Shown piece by piece: positions 17,809 to 26,076 of a stretch of DNA of 48,239 bases. Made by a program: the position numbers and the translations under genes. The stretch's first letter is position 1. Every line of letters begins with the position of its first letter. The notes beneath the pieces are model-generated. The model ran no database searches and had not been told where the DNA came from. It was given only the letters and a program-made list of their open reading frames with translations. The DNA lies in the NCBI GenBank assembly GCA_016282155.1, contig JAEEJY010000012.1, positions 1 through 48,239 on the forward strand. Reading direction: 5' to 3'. The stretch is from Caryophanales bacterium (GTDB lineage: Bacteria > Bacillota_I > Bacilli_A > RF39 > UBA660).

Positions 17809-19926
17809 CTACTTAATTTCGTTTTCTTCTTTTACACATATTTCAAAATCAACAGTCTTATTAAGTTTAGAAGCACCTACACATTTAACGTGTACAGGGT
17901 CACCTAAACGATAAATATGTTTATGTTTCATACCTACTAAGGAGAACATTTCTTCATTATATACATATTTATCATCTTTTAGACTATCTATTTTTACAAG
18001 TCCCTCAATTAAATTTGGAAGCTCAATAAACATACCAAAATTAGTAACAGTGTTAACAACACCATCATATTCTTCACCGATATGTTCTTCCATATATTCA
18101 GCAATTTTCATATCGTCTACTTCTCTTTCACAATCAGCAGCCGCTCTTTCTCTTTCACTTGATTGTTCACCAATAACAATTAATTTATTATCCCAATATT
18201 CAATTGTTTCATGATCCATTTTATGTTCAAATAAATACTTTCTAAGTAAACGATGAACTGTTGTATCAGGATAACGTCTTATTGGTGAAGTAAAGTGTGT
18301 ATAACATTTACTTCCTAAACCAAAGTGTCCAATATTATTTTTATCATATACAGCTTTTTGCATACTTCTTAAAAGAACATTCGATAACATATGGAATTCT
18401 TTTTTATCTTTTAATTGCTCTAGAATAGCTTGCATAGCAAGTGGCGTAATATTCTTAACTTTACCTTCTACTTTATATCCTAAAACACCAATAAATTTTA
18501 AGAAACTTTGAATCTTTTCTTCTGATGGAACACCGTGAATACGATATAAGAAAGGTAATTCCATAAAGAAGATAGTAGTTGCTACTGCTTCATTAGCAGC
18601 AATCATAAAGTCTTCGATAAGTTTTTCTCCGACACCACGTTCTCTTTTAGTTATATCTACGACTTTAGCATTTTCATCAATTATAAGTTTAACTTCATCT
18701 AAATCAAAATCAATATAACCCCTAGCTATCTTATTTTTTCTTAATAAATCGGCACATTCCTTCATTAAACGAAGTTTGTCAGCAAATTCTTCATATCCTT
18801 CAGGAACGATATTTTCTTCTAATATTTTATTAACATTTTTATATGTCATTTGTTTTCTAGAACGAATAACACTCTCAAATATTTCTGGTTTAGTTACATT
18901 ACCTTTAGTGTCTATTTCCATAACACAAGATATCGCTAAACGATCAACATTTGGATTTAATGAACAAATACCGTTAGATAACTTATGTGGGTACATAGGT
19001 TCAACACGGTCCGCTAGATAAACACTTGTTCCTCTTGTAAAGGCATTTATATCAAGTGGTGATTCTTCCGTTACATAATATGAAACATCCGCAATATGTA
19101 CACCTAATTTAAATCCACCATCAGCTAATTTTTCAATACTAATAGCGTCATCGATATCTTTAGTATCATCTCCATCAATAGTAAAAATCACTTCATCTCT
19201 TAAATCAGTACGACCTTTTAAATCACTTTCTAGTACTTCTTCCGGTTTACTCATAGCGTCCGCCATAACTTCATCAGAGAATCCTGAATCGAAATTATAC
19301 TTAGCCATAACTGATAAAATATCTACACCCGGATCATTTTTATGCCCTAGTACTTTTACTACTTCTCCACGATAATCATTACCCTTAAGTTTATTAGTTA
19401 CTTTTACTACTACTTTAGTTCCATCTACAGAACCCATAGTTTTATCTTTATCAATTAAAATATTTATTTTAATTTTATCATTATCAAGAATAACAGTTCT
19501 TACATTATCTTTAACAACAAATTCACCTACTAAAGTATCAAAATTACGTTCAACGATTCTTAAGATTCTTCCCTCAGTTTCTTCACCTTTACGGGATGTA
19601 ATTTCTACTACTACTTTATCGCCGTGAATTGCGCCATTCATATCTGTTGGTGGGATAAAGATATCATCTTTTTCTCCTTCAACATTTACGAAACCAAACC
19701 CTTTACGATTACCTATCAATTTACCTATTTTTAAATTACTATTATTAAAAGGCATATAGTTATCCTTCTTAGTACGATAAATAGTTAAATTATCTTCCAT
19801 TTCATTTAGAGTTTTCATTAATTCTTTTAAACTATCAACACCATCTAAATTTAAAGCATGGTATATTTCATCGACAGTTAAAGCCTTCCCACTATTATTC
19901 ACTATTTCTAATATCTTATCTTCCAT
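17809..19926 (-). CDS. rnr: Ribonuclease R (canonical copy)
   Basis: Processive 3'-5' exoribonuclease that degrades structured RNA and, with SmpB-tmRNA, non-stop mRNAs. Order: N-terminal winged helix (about 1-60), two cold-shock OB domains (FGFVNVEGEKDDIFIPP), RNB catalytic domain with the Asp cluster TIDGDDTKDIDDA (about 245-257), the signature YTHFTSPIRRYPD (about 535-547) and HRLL, and C-terminal S1 domain (EEYDGVVNTVTNFGMFIEL). 705 residues. I use the ATG at 19926, with GGTGAT just upstream; the in-frame start at 19962 would lie before the likely promoter. Upstream is a second RNase R-type gene, separated by a terminator. Confidence 0.96.
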   Translation of the reverse strand: MEDKILEIVNNSGKALTVDEIYHALNLDGVDSLKELMKTLNEMEDNLTIYRTKKDNYMPFNNSNLKIGKLIGNRKGFGFVNVEGEKDDIFIPPTDMNGAIHGDKVVVEITSRKGEETEGRILRIVERNFDTLVGEFVVKDNVRTVILDNDKIKINILIDKDKTMGSVDGTKVVVKVTNKLKGNDYRGEVVKVLGHKNDPGVDILSVMAKYNFDSGFSDEVMADAMSKPEEVLESDLKGRTDLRDEVIFTIDGDDTKDIDDAISIEKLADGGFKLGVHIADVSYYVTEESPLDINAFTRGTSVYLADRVEPMYPHKLSNGICSLNPNVDRLAISCVMEIDTKGNVTKPEIFESVIRSRKQMTYKNVNKILEENIVPEGYEEFADKLRLMKECADLLRKNKIARGYIDFDLDEVKLIIDENAKVVDITKRERGVGEKLIEDFMIAANEAVATTIFFMELPFLYRIHGVPSEEKIQSFLKFIGVLGYKVEGKVKNITPLAMQAILEQLKDKKEFHMLSNVLLRSMQKAVYDKNNIGHFGLGSKCYTHFTSPIRRYPDTTVHRLLRKYLFEHKMDHETIEYWDNKLIVIGEQSSERERAAADCEREVDDMKIAEYMEEHIGEEYDGVVNTVTNFGMFIELPNLIEGLVKIDSLKDDKYVYNEEMFSLVGMKHKHIYRLGDPVHVKCVGASKLNKTVDFEICVKEENEIK

Positions 19927-19960
19927 TAGTATCACCATTATAATTATACTAGAAATAAAC

Positions 19961-19990
19961 AAAAAAATATAGCACTTAGCTATACTTTTT
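19961..19990 (-). terminator. Terminator of the second RNase R gene
   Basis: GTATAGC and GCTATAT pair around TAAGT, followed by six Ts on the minus strand, between the two RNase R genes; rnr therefore needs its own promoter (TATAAT elements lie at about 19936-19950). Confidence 0.78.
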
Positions 19991-22039
19991 TACCTTTTCT
20001 CTTTCTTTAGAAACCGCGAATGCGATATTGCCTTCAGTTCGATCAATTCCACGAACTTCAACATCTATTTTATCTCCTAAAGCATATTTTTTCTTTGAAT
20101 GAGCTCCTACTAAAGCGTAGATATTTGGATTAAATGTATATTTATCATCAGTTAAATATACTCTATCAACATATCCTTCAATTAAGTTAGGAAGTTCAAC
20201 ATAGAAACCATTCTTTTCTACTTTAGTTATTATACCAGTGAATGTCTCGCCAATAAATTTTTCCATATATTCCGCTTTTTTACTACGTTTTACTTCATCC
20301 TCAATCTTAGCAGCTCTTCTTTCCGTACTTGATAAATTTAGGGCAAATACTCTTAATTCATTTAATGAAAGTGGTCGAACACAACCATATAAATACGCTC
20401 TTAATTGAGTTTCATTAGCAAGGTCTCCACCTCTTCTAATTGGTGAAGTTACTTGGCAGTTTGATTCAATTGCGGAAGCAAAGTGTCCTTTATTAACTAC
20501 GGAATATATCGCTCTTTGCATACATTTAAGTATTTCACGTGAAATAATTAAATAATCTTTATGTTCCTTAGCACCTTTTAATAATCTTTGAATTTCAAAT
20601 CCTGATGCTTTAGCAACCTTACCATCATATCTTAGAACATGGAATAAGTTATTTAATTCAATCAATTTAACTAAATCTGGTTCTTCATGGACACGATATA
20701 CATGATTAATATTATTTTCATCCATATAGATAGATGCTTGTTCACCAGCTAAAACCATGAAATCTTCAATTAGTTTTTCACTAGTTCCTCTTTTTTCTAA
20801 AACAACATCTGTTGGTTTATAGTTATCATCAACAATAACTTTTTCATCAGGTATTTCAAAATCGATATATCCTTTAGCAATCTTAATTCTACGAAGAATA
20901 TGGTGTAATTCTTCACATAATTTTAAATCACCAACATAATCTTCATAACCTTCAACAATATTACCGTTTTCTAAGATTTCATTTACATCATCATATGTCA
21001 TACGTTTTTTAGAATTAATAACACTATCATAGCATCTAAAAGCTAGTACTTCTCCTTCTGGAGATACTAACATTTCATAAGTAAATACTAGACGGTCAAC
21101 GTTTGGATTTAATGAACAAATACCATTTGATAATTTACGAGGTAACATTGGGTTATTTGACCCCGGTACATAAATACTTGTACCTCTTCCCATAGCATCT
21201 TTAAAAGTAGCCATGCCTGGTTGTACATAGTTAGATACATTCGCAATTGATACCTTTAAATCATAATTATCGCCAATCTTTTTAATAGAAATAGCGTCAT
21301 CATAATCTTTAGTACTATTACCATCTATAGTAAATGTTTTTTCATCTCTTAAATCTATTATTTCATCTTTTCTTGGATCATTTTCATAATCATAAGTATC
21401 AGGAATATCAATCATTTCCTTTTCTACTTCTTCAGGGAAATCGATTTCCACATTATATTTCTTCATAACACTTATAACGTCAACATTAGGATCATCTTTA
21501 TGACCAATTACTTCTACTACTCTTGAATTATAAGTATCTTTATCTATTTTACTATCTAATTCTAATACTACTTTAGTTCCATCAACTAAATCAGTAACAG
21601 GAGTCACTATTTTAAAGTCAACATCACCATCAGGTTTAATGTAATATTTTGAACCTTTTCTTACTACTTCGCCAACAATACGTTTATTAGTTTTCTTTAT
21701 TTTAACAACACGTCCAACAATTTTTGAACCTATTTTACCTATTTGTTCAATAGCTACTACATCACCATTACGAGCACCATGAATTTCTCTAGTTGGGATA
21801 GTTATTTCTTTACCATCTACAAAAACTACACCTTCTGTATCAAAAACTGTAATCTCACCTTTATACATCTTAGAATTTATAAATAAACCGTATTTACCTT
21901 TTCTTGTTGTATATAAGTCTAATCTATCAACTAATTCATCTAAAACTTTTTTAGTCTCATTAACTGGTAGATTTAACTTGTTTGCTATCTCATTAGCTGT
22001 ATAATTATTCTCTTTTAAAAGTTCTACAATATTATCCAT
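19976..22039 (-). CDS. Divergent RNase R/VacB paralogue
   Basis: RNase II-family exoribonuclease, 687 residues, directly upstream of rnr and with the same layout: winged helix, cold-shock domains, RNB domain, S1 domain (GETFTGIITKVEKNGFYVELP). The catalytic Asp cluster TIDGNSTKDYDDA (about 237-249) keeps all four acidic positions. The later signature is altered: where rnr has HFTSPIRRYPDTTVHR this copy has QVTSPIRRGGDLANET. It is therefore a diverged paralogue whose substrate range or activity may differ. Start at the ATG at 22039 (AAGGTGATTTT upstream); the in-frame start at 22069 precedes the extended -10 at 22058-22063. Confidence 0.88.
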   Translation of the reverse strand: MDNIVELLKENNYTANEIANKLNLPVNETKKVLDELVDRLDLYTTRKGKYGLFINSKMYKGEITVFDTEGVVFVDGKEITIPTREIHGARNGDVVAIEQIGKIGSKIVGRVVKIKKTNKRIVGEVVRKGSKYYIKPDGDVDFKIVTPVTDLVDGTKVVLELDSKIDKDTYNSRVVEVIGHKDDPNVDVISVMKKYNVEIDFPEEVEKEMIDIPDTYDYENDPRKDEIIDLRDEKTFTIDGNSTKDYDDAISIKKIGDNYDLKVSIANVSNYVQPGMATFKDAMGRGTSIYVPGSNNPMLPRKLSNGICSLNPNVDRLVFTYEMLVSPEGEVLAFRCYDSVINSKKRMTYDDVNEILENGNIVEGYEDYVGDLKLCEELHHILRRIKIAKGYIDFEIPDEKVIVDDNYKPTDVVLEKRGTSEKLIEDFMVLAGEQASIYMDENNINHVYRVHEEPDLVKLIELNNLFHVLRYDGKVAKASGFEIQRLLKGAKEHKDYLIISREILKCMQRAIYSVVNKGHFASAIESNCQVTSPIRRGGDLANETQLRAYLYGCVRPLSLNELRVFALNLSSTERRAAKIEDEVKRSKKAEYMEKFIGETFTGIITKVEKNGFYVELPNLIEGYVDRVYLTDDKYTFNPNIYALVGAHSKKKYALGDKIDVEVRGIDRTEGNIAFAVSKEREKVKKYS

Positions 22040-22057
22040 AAAATCACCTTGTTCCAT

Positions 22058-22063
22058 ATTATA
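22058..22063 (-). promoter_or_regulatory. Extended -10 box of the RNase R paralogue
   Basis: TGCTATAAT on the minus strand, 18 bases before the ATG at 22039. It decides the start codon, because the alternative ATG at 22069 would not be in the mRNA. Confidence 0.55.
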
Positions 22064-22080
22064 GCACATCTAACCCAAGA

Positions 22081-22105
22081 AAAAAAGGATTATTTTAATC
22101 CTCTT
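22081..22105 (-). terminator. Terminator of rmuC
   Basis: AGGATTA and TAATCCT form a 7-bp stem followed by TTTTTT on the minus strand; it overlaps the rmuC stop region. Confidence 0.75.
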
Positions 22106-23285
22106 TACTTTCTTCTAATTCTAAAGGTTCTTCATATTTAATTATCTTACCAGAACTAATTCTATTAAACTTACTTGTTATCTTATCAGTAGTTGTATTA
22201 ATATCTTTTACATCCTTTGTAACAGTATCAATACTACGAGATAATTTATCCCATCTTTCTTTATATCTTCTAAAGTCTAAAGCAAGTCCTTCTAATTCTT
22301 CACGAATAATAGAAGCATTCTTATCTCTTTCAATATTTTTAAGAACAATTTGAATTGTTGTTAAAGTACTCATTAAAGTAGTTGGCCCCGCAATCCAAAC
22401 GTGCTTCTTATAAGCATATTCTATTAAATCATTATAATAAGCATTAACTTCTGCGAATATAGCTTCCGCAGGTAAGAAAAGAATAGCTTGTTCACTTGTA
22501 ACATTAGGAATAATATATTTTTCTGCGATGTCATTAATATGTTTCTTCATATTAATCTTAAAATCTTTTTCAGCTTGTTTTCTAACTTCTACACTATTTG
22601 ACTTATCCATCATCTTTTGATAGTTTTCAAGTGGAAATTTTGAATCAATAGCGATTGTTCCTAAAGGTTCTGGAGCAAATAGTACGCAGTCCGCAATACG
22701 TTCATTATCAAAACCATATTGAAGTTTATATATTTTATCATTACCTTCCCCAAATACATTAGCCATTATATTTGTAAGTGTTACTTCCCCAAAGATACCT
22801 CTTGTTTTCTTATCAGTCAATACTCCTTGTAAAGAAACAATATCATTTGATAAAGAATCAATTTTCTTTTGAGCTTCATCAATTTTAGTAAGACGTTCTA
22901 AAATATTATTAAATGTCTTATTTGTTTTATCAAAATTTTGATCAAGACGTTCATTAACTCGATCACTAATAAGCGCAAGTCTTTCTTCCATAGACTTATT
23001 TAATTTGATAAAATCATCATTCATATTACGACTTAATGAGTTTTTAAATTCTCCTAGTTCCTTAATATTCTTTGCTAAATCTTCAGAAACATTCTTATCT
23101 ATTTTACTAGCGTTATCATTTAATTCTTTACTTAAAGAATTTTTAAATTCCCCTAGCTCTTTAATAGTATTTGTTTCTAATTTACCTAGTCTTTCTGTTA
23201 TATTAGATTCATTTATATTCTTTGTTAAAGAAATAATTGAAATTATTATTAATATAACAAGAAGACCTATAGTTACATACTCCAT
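22095..23285 (-). CDS. rmuC: DNA recombination protein RmuC family
   Basis: RmuC homologues limit inversions and rearrangements and have a PD-(D/E)XK-like nuclease fold. Here an N-terminal membrane helix (about 4-22) precedes a long coiled coil (about 25-150) containing three related repeats of the form ELGEFKNSL. The RmuC core follows: TRGIFGEVTLTNIM, CVLFAPEPLGTIAIDSKFPLENYQ, AILFLPAEAIFAEV and AGPTTLMSTL. 396 residues, normal. Eight bases separate it from the upstream VTT membrane protein gene, so the two are probably co-transcribed. Confidence 0.9.
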   Translation of the reverse strand: MEYVTIGLLVILIIISIISLTKNINESNITERLGKLETNTIKELGEFKNSLSKELNDNASKIDKNVSEDLAKNIKELGEFKNSLSRNMNDDFIKLNKSMEERLALISDRVNERLDQNFDKTNKTFNNILERLTKIDEAQKKIDSLSNDIVSLQGVLTDKKTRGIFGEVTLTNIMANVFGEGNDKIYKLQYGFDNERIADCVLFAPEPLGTIAIDSKFPLENYQKMMDKSNSVEVRKQAEKDFKINMKKHINDIAEKYIIPNVTSEQAILFLPAEAIFAEVNAYYNDLIEYAYKKHVWIAGPTTLMSTLTTIQIVLKNIERDKNASIIREELEGLALDFRRYKERWDKLSRSIDTVTKDVKDINTTTDKITSKFNRISSGKIIKYEEPLELEESKED

Positions 23286-23292
23286 ATTTCAC

Positions 23293-23880
23293 CTACTCTA
23301 TACGATATTTTTTCATTACTACTTTAGATATTATATAGGCACCTAACATCATTAAACATATTTTAATAATTACCCATATATCTGTAACAGATTGTAAGAA
23401 ACTTGTTCCAATATATCCCCAGAATAAAACAATAAATACCTTCGCTATTAAAATAGCGATAATAAATTTCTTATAAGACATATTAGATAAACCAGCCGCT
23501 ATATTAATAGCAAATGCGGGTGTAAATGGAAGAGTTATAATTAAAACTAGACTAGATAGTTCTAATTTATCTATTCTTTTTAATATATTATGAATCTTTC
23601 CATCTTTTTTAAATTTTCTTTCTAACTTTTTATTAAATAATTTTCTTACGATAAAAAATGATAGCGAACAACCAATTGAAGTTGCTACCCAAGACATTGT
23701 AAAACCTAAAACATTACCAAATAAATGAACATTTAAAGCAATAAATATTCCTAAAGGTAGTTCAGGGATAATTGACTCTATTACAATAATAAGCATACCT
23801 AGGAAAATACTTATTCCTATAGGTGTACTACTTACTAGATTTTGAAGCCATATTATTATTTCATTAATAATATTTTGCAT
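23293..23880 (-). CDS. VTT-domain (TVP38/TMEM64, DedA-like) membrane protein
   Basis: A 195-residue polytopic membrane protein with five or six helices. The VTT core can be read in GMLIIVIESIIPELPLGIF, ATSIGCSLSFFIVRK, and TLPFTPAFAINIAAGLSNMS followed by a helix with Gly-Tyr-x-Gly (WGYIGTS). Family members act in lipid scrambling or envelope homeostasis, with no specific substrate known here. It starts after GGTGATATT and is followed within 8 bases by rmuC. Confidence 0.82.
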   Translation of the reverse strand: MQNIINEIIIWLQNLVSSTPIGISIFLGMLIIVIESIIPELPLGIFIALNVHLFGNVLGFTMSWVATSIGCSLSFFIVRKLFNKKLERKFKKDGKIHNILKRIDKLELSSLVLIITLPFTPAFAINIAAGLSNMSYKKFIIAILIAKVFIVLFWGYIGTSFLQSVTDIWVIIKICLMMLGAYIISKVVMKKYRIE

Positions 23881-23912
23881 AATATCACCATAATTATTTT
23901 ACCATAATAGAG

Positions 23913-23937
23913 AAAAAAATTACATATAATGTAATTT
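23913..23937 (-). terminator. Terminator of the HAD-like gene
   Basis: AAATTACAT and ATGTAATTT form a 9-bp stem with a 3-base loop, then TTTTT on the minus strand, overlapping the gene's stop codon. Confidence 0.75.
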
Positions 23938-24454
23938 AATCTTGTAATATATCTAAGTCTAACAACTCATCTAATTTATCAATAACAGGGAATCCTTTAC
24001 CATCAAGTTCCGTAGAAAACTTAATTGAAATACCTCCCATATTTTTCCATTCTTCAAGATTACCAGCATAGTCATCTACTAAGACAGCATCTTTAGTTTG
24101 AACCATTTCTGTTTTAGATGTATCTCGTGGAACAGGAATTATTGTTATATCCTTTAAATATTTTCTTAAATATTCAACTTTTTCCATAGCTTCATGTAAT
24201 GAATTAACATGGGATAAAATAGCCATATTAAATCTGTTTGAAGCATCTATCTTCTTAATACATTCAATTGCATCATTAATAACACTAGCTTTATCATTTA
24301 AAAGTTCATGCCAATCAATATTTGTATAATAATCTCTTATTTGTTCTTGATCTTCTAAATTTTTACTATCAAGGTTTCTTTCTCTTAATTCAGAGTAAGT
24401 AATTTCAATTGTATTCATTATTACTCCATCAAAATCAATATATAAATTTCTCAT
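23936..24454 (-). CDS. HAD-superfamily phosphatase-like protein
   Basis: A 172-residue HAD-fold protein. Motif I is YIDFDGVIMNT (nucleophile Asp7, acid Asp9), motif II probably the Ser in AILSHVN, and motif IV AVLVDDYAGNLEEW. The layout is like 5'(3')-deoxyribonucleotidase or small hydrolase HADs with a helical cap between residues 20 and 75. The substrate is unknown. A strong AGGAGGTAAC site precedes the ATG. It lies upstream of the VTT gene but has its own terminator. Confidence 0.78.
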   Translation of the reverse strand: MRNLYIDFDGVIMNTIEITYSELRERNLDSKNLEDQEQIRDYYTNIDWHELLNDKASVINDAIECIKKIDASNRFNMAILSHVNSLHEAMEKVEYLRKYLKDITIIPVPRDTSKTEMVQTKDAVLVDDYAGNLEEWKNMGGISIKFSTELDGKGFPVIDKLDELLDLDILQD

Positions 24455-24532
24455 ATGTTACCTCCTAGTATGCTAATTTTATCACAAACATTTGTTCTAG
24501 TCAACTACTCTTTTCTTTAATTTATTATAAAA

Positions 24533-24562
24533 AAAAATAAGGCTTTTTACAAGTCTTATTTT
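24533..24562 (-). terminator. Terminator of the infC-rpmI-rplT operon
   Basis: AATAAGACTT pairs with AAGCCTTATT (one mismatch) around a GTAAA-type loop, followed by eight Ts on the minus strand; it begins within the last codons of rplT. Confidence 0.82.
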
Positions 24563-25107
24563 AATGCATCGATTAATTCAGCTTTTTTCATTGTAGCAGC
24601 ACCTTTAACATCTTTAGCTTTAGCCATTTCTCTTAATTCTGCTACTGTTTTTTTAGATAAATCTTCTTTTTCTTCTTTAACTTCTTTTTTAGCAGTTTCT
24701 TTTTTAACTGTTTCTTTTTTTGCTGGAGCAGCTTTAACTTCTTCTAATTTTCCTTCTAAAGCAGCTTTAGCAACATTTACTAATTCAGTGAATGCAGCAG
24801 CGTTGTCAATTGCAACTTCTGATAACATTTTTCTGTTGATTTCGATTCCAGCTTTTGATAAACCACTAATGAATTTAGAATAACTGATTTCGTTTAAACG
24901 ACATGCAGCGTTAATTCTTGTAATCCATAATTTTCTGAAGTCTCTTTTCTTTTGTCTTCTATCTCTGTATGCATATTTTCCAGCATGCATTACTTGTTCG
25001 TTAGCTGATTTAAATAATCTATGTTTTGAACCAAAGTAACCTTTGGCTTGTTTCATTACTTTTTTATGACGGGCACGACTAATTGTACCACCTTTAACTC
25101 TTGTCAT
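24556..25107 (-). CDS. rplT: 50S ribosomal protein L20 with a C-terminal Rho_N/SAP-like extension
   Basis: Residues 1-118 are ordinary L20, which binds 23S rRNA early in 50S assembly and represses its own operon ([49 protein letters not shown]). Standard L20 ends near residue 119. Here 65 further residues follow in frame: a Lys/Glu/Ala linker (about 119-148) and a 35-residue unit [20 protein letters not shown]...[10 protein letters not shown] (149-183), which has the helix-turn-helix pattern of Rho_N/SAP domains that bind nucleic acid. The frame, codon use and terminator position show the extension is genuine. It is the last gene of infC-rpmI-rplT. Confidence 0.95.
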   Translation of the reverse strand: MTRVKGGTISRARHKKVMKQAKGYFGSKHRLFKSANEQVMHAGKYAYRDRRQKKRDFRKLWITRINAACRLNEISYSKFISGLSKAGIEINRKMLSEVAIDNAAAFTELVNVAKAALEGKLEEVKAAPAKKETVKKETAKKEVKEEKEDLSKKTVAELREMAKAKDVKGAATMKKAELIDALK

Positions 25108-25137
25108 ATGTTCTTCCTCCTATACTATAATTTTTAA

Positions 25138-25326
25138 TTAGATTAATGATTTAATTCTCTTGTAATCAGTTTTGTTTAATCCTGAAGCACTTCTACCAGC
25201 TCTGTTAGAAGCAGCATTCTTTTTACCAGTATTATGTCTAGTTCCTGGATGACCTATTTTAATAGATCCACTTTGTCTTACATTTAAAACTTTTTTAGTT
25301 CCTTTATGTGTTTTTAATTTTGGCAT
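25138..25326 (-). CDS. rpmI: 50S ribosomal protein L35
   Basis: A 62-residue basic protein with the L35 pattern KLKTHKGTKKVLNVRQSGSI and HNTGKK, and a basic C-terminal helix. It lies between infC (12 bases) and rplT (30 bases), the standard Firmicutes operon order, and is under the same L20 feedback. Confidence 0.97.
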   Translation of the reverse strand: MPKLKTHKGTKKVLNVRQSGSIKIGHPGTRHNTGKKNAASNRAGRSASGLNKTDYKRIKSLI

Positions 25327-25338
25327 AAATAATTCCTC

Positions 25339-25869
25339 CTATTTTTGTTTTGGCATTAGTATCATTGTCATAAAACGCCCTTCAAGTTTAGCTTGTTGTT
25401 TAACATCCGCAATACTTGAAACTGCATCGCTAAAGCGAAGTAATACATCTTTCCCTAATTCAGGATGAGCCATTTCTCTACCTTTAAATCTGATAGAAAT
25501 TTTAATTTCATGTCCCTTTTCTAAATATTTACTAGCATTTCTAACACGAGTATTAAAGTCAGCAACATCGATAGTAACAGATAAACGATATTCTTTCATT
25601 TCTAAGTTAGCTTCTCTTTGTTTCTTTAAATTCTCTTTAGTTTTCTTTTTAGCTTCATATTTATACTTATTGTAATCCATTATCTTACATACTGGTGGAT
25701 TACTATTAGGACTAATAAGTACTAAGTCAAATCCTGCATAATTAGCTAAAGTTAAAGCATCTTTAATTCCTTTTAACCCTAGTTGTTCTCCATTAGGTCC
25801 AATTACTAATACTTCTTGTGCTCTAATTTGTTCATTAATGAATAAATCTTTTTGTTTTTGCGCTGCGAT
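25339..25869 (-). CDS. infC: Translation initiation factor IF-3, probable AUC start
   Basis: IF-3 checks start codons and keeps ribosomal subunits apart. The protein has KDLFINEQIRAQEVLVIGPN (N-domain), LVLISPNSNPPVCKIMDYNK, a linker rich in Lys/Glu, and the C-domain KISIRFKGREMAHPELG. No ATG or GTG suits the N-terminus: GGAGGTG (25882-25876) is followed six bases later by ATC (25869-25867), giving 176 residues beginning x-A-A-Q-K-Q-K-D. infC commonly starts with AUU or another rare codon that lets IF-3 repress itself; AUC fits that rule. The in-frame GTG at 25911 lies inside the leader terminator and has no ribosome binding site. Confidence 0.93.
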   Translation of the reverse strand: MAAQKQKDLFINEQIRAQEVLVIGPNGEQLGLKGIKDALTLANYAGFDLVLISPNSNPPVCKIMDYNKYKYEAKKKTKENLKKQREANLEMKEYRLSVTIDVADFNTRVRNASKYLEKGHEIKISIRFKGREMAHPELGKDVLLRFSDAVSSIADVKQQAKLEGRFMTMILMPKQK

Positions 25870-25885
25870 ACAAAACACCTCCAAT

Positions 25886-25911
25886 AAAAAAGTGAATACA
25901 ATAGTATCCAC
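25886..25911 (-). terminator. Regulated terminator in the infC leader
   Basis: GTGGATAC (25911-25904) pairs with GTATTCAC (25899-25892) around TATT and is followed by six Ts. An upstream leader segment, GTATCCCAC (25991-25983), can pair instead with the first arm, so the hairpin is one of two alternative structures. Confidence 0.85.
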
Positions 25912-26010
25912 CCAATAAACTAATATAAAAATTATAATAATTTTAATATTGGCTTATACCCATGACTATGGTCATCAGGTGAGTGGGATACACTTCTTCC
26001 TTTTCATTAC
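25886..26010 (-). promoter_or_regulatory. L20 leader (autoregulatory attenuator of infC-rpmI-rplT)
   Basis: About 125 bases between the predicted transcription start and the infC ribosome binding site. It contains a compact hairpin (ATGAC CATA GTCAT), a pairing CCAATA...TATTGG around an AT-rich stem, a long-range pairing GTATCCCAC with GTGGATAC, and the terminator at 25886-25911. This is the arrangement known from the Bacillus L20 leader, where L20 binding favours termination. Family assignment is from layout and position, not from a model search. Confidence 0.82.
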
Positions 26011-26016
26011 ATATTG

Positions 26017-26044
26017 ATTATACTATAAAACTAGTAAAAGTCAA
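26017..26044 (-). promoter_or_regulatory. Promoter of infC-rpmI-rplT
   Basis: On the minus strand TTGACT (26044-26039), a 16-base spacer, and TATAAT (26022-26017). Transcription would start near 26010. Confidence 0.75.
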
Positions 26045-26045
26045 C

Positions 26046-26076
26046 AAAAAAAGCAATTTTAACGTGTAAAATTACC
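26046..26076 (-). terminator. Terminator of the coiled-coil protein gene
   Basis: AATTTTA and TAAAATT form an AT-rich stem across the stop codon of the gene at 26059, followed by GC and seven Ts. The infC -35 box begins immediately after. Confidence 0.6.

Noticed and set aside
19927-19962. RNase R with a 12-residue hydrophobic N-terminal extension
   Set aside because: The ATG at 19926 has GGTGAT at the right distance; the extension would lie across the probable promoter.
22095-23285. Repeats of ELGEFKNSL in rmuC as a possible tandem-repeat locus
   Set aside because: They are heptad-like repeats in the coiled coil of a normal RmuC protein.
25870-25911. Longer IF-3 starting at an in-frame GTG at 25911
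   Set aside because: The GTG lies in the stem of the leader terminator and has no ribosome binding site; the added residues do not belong to the family.
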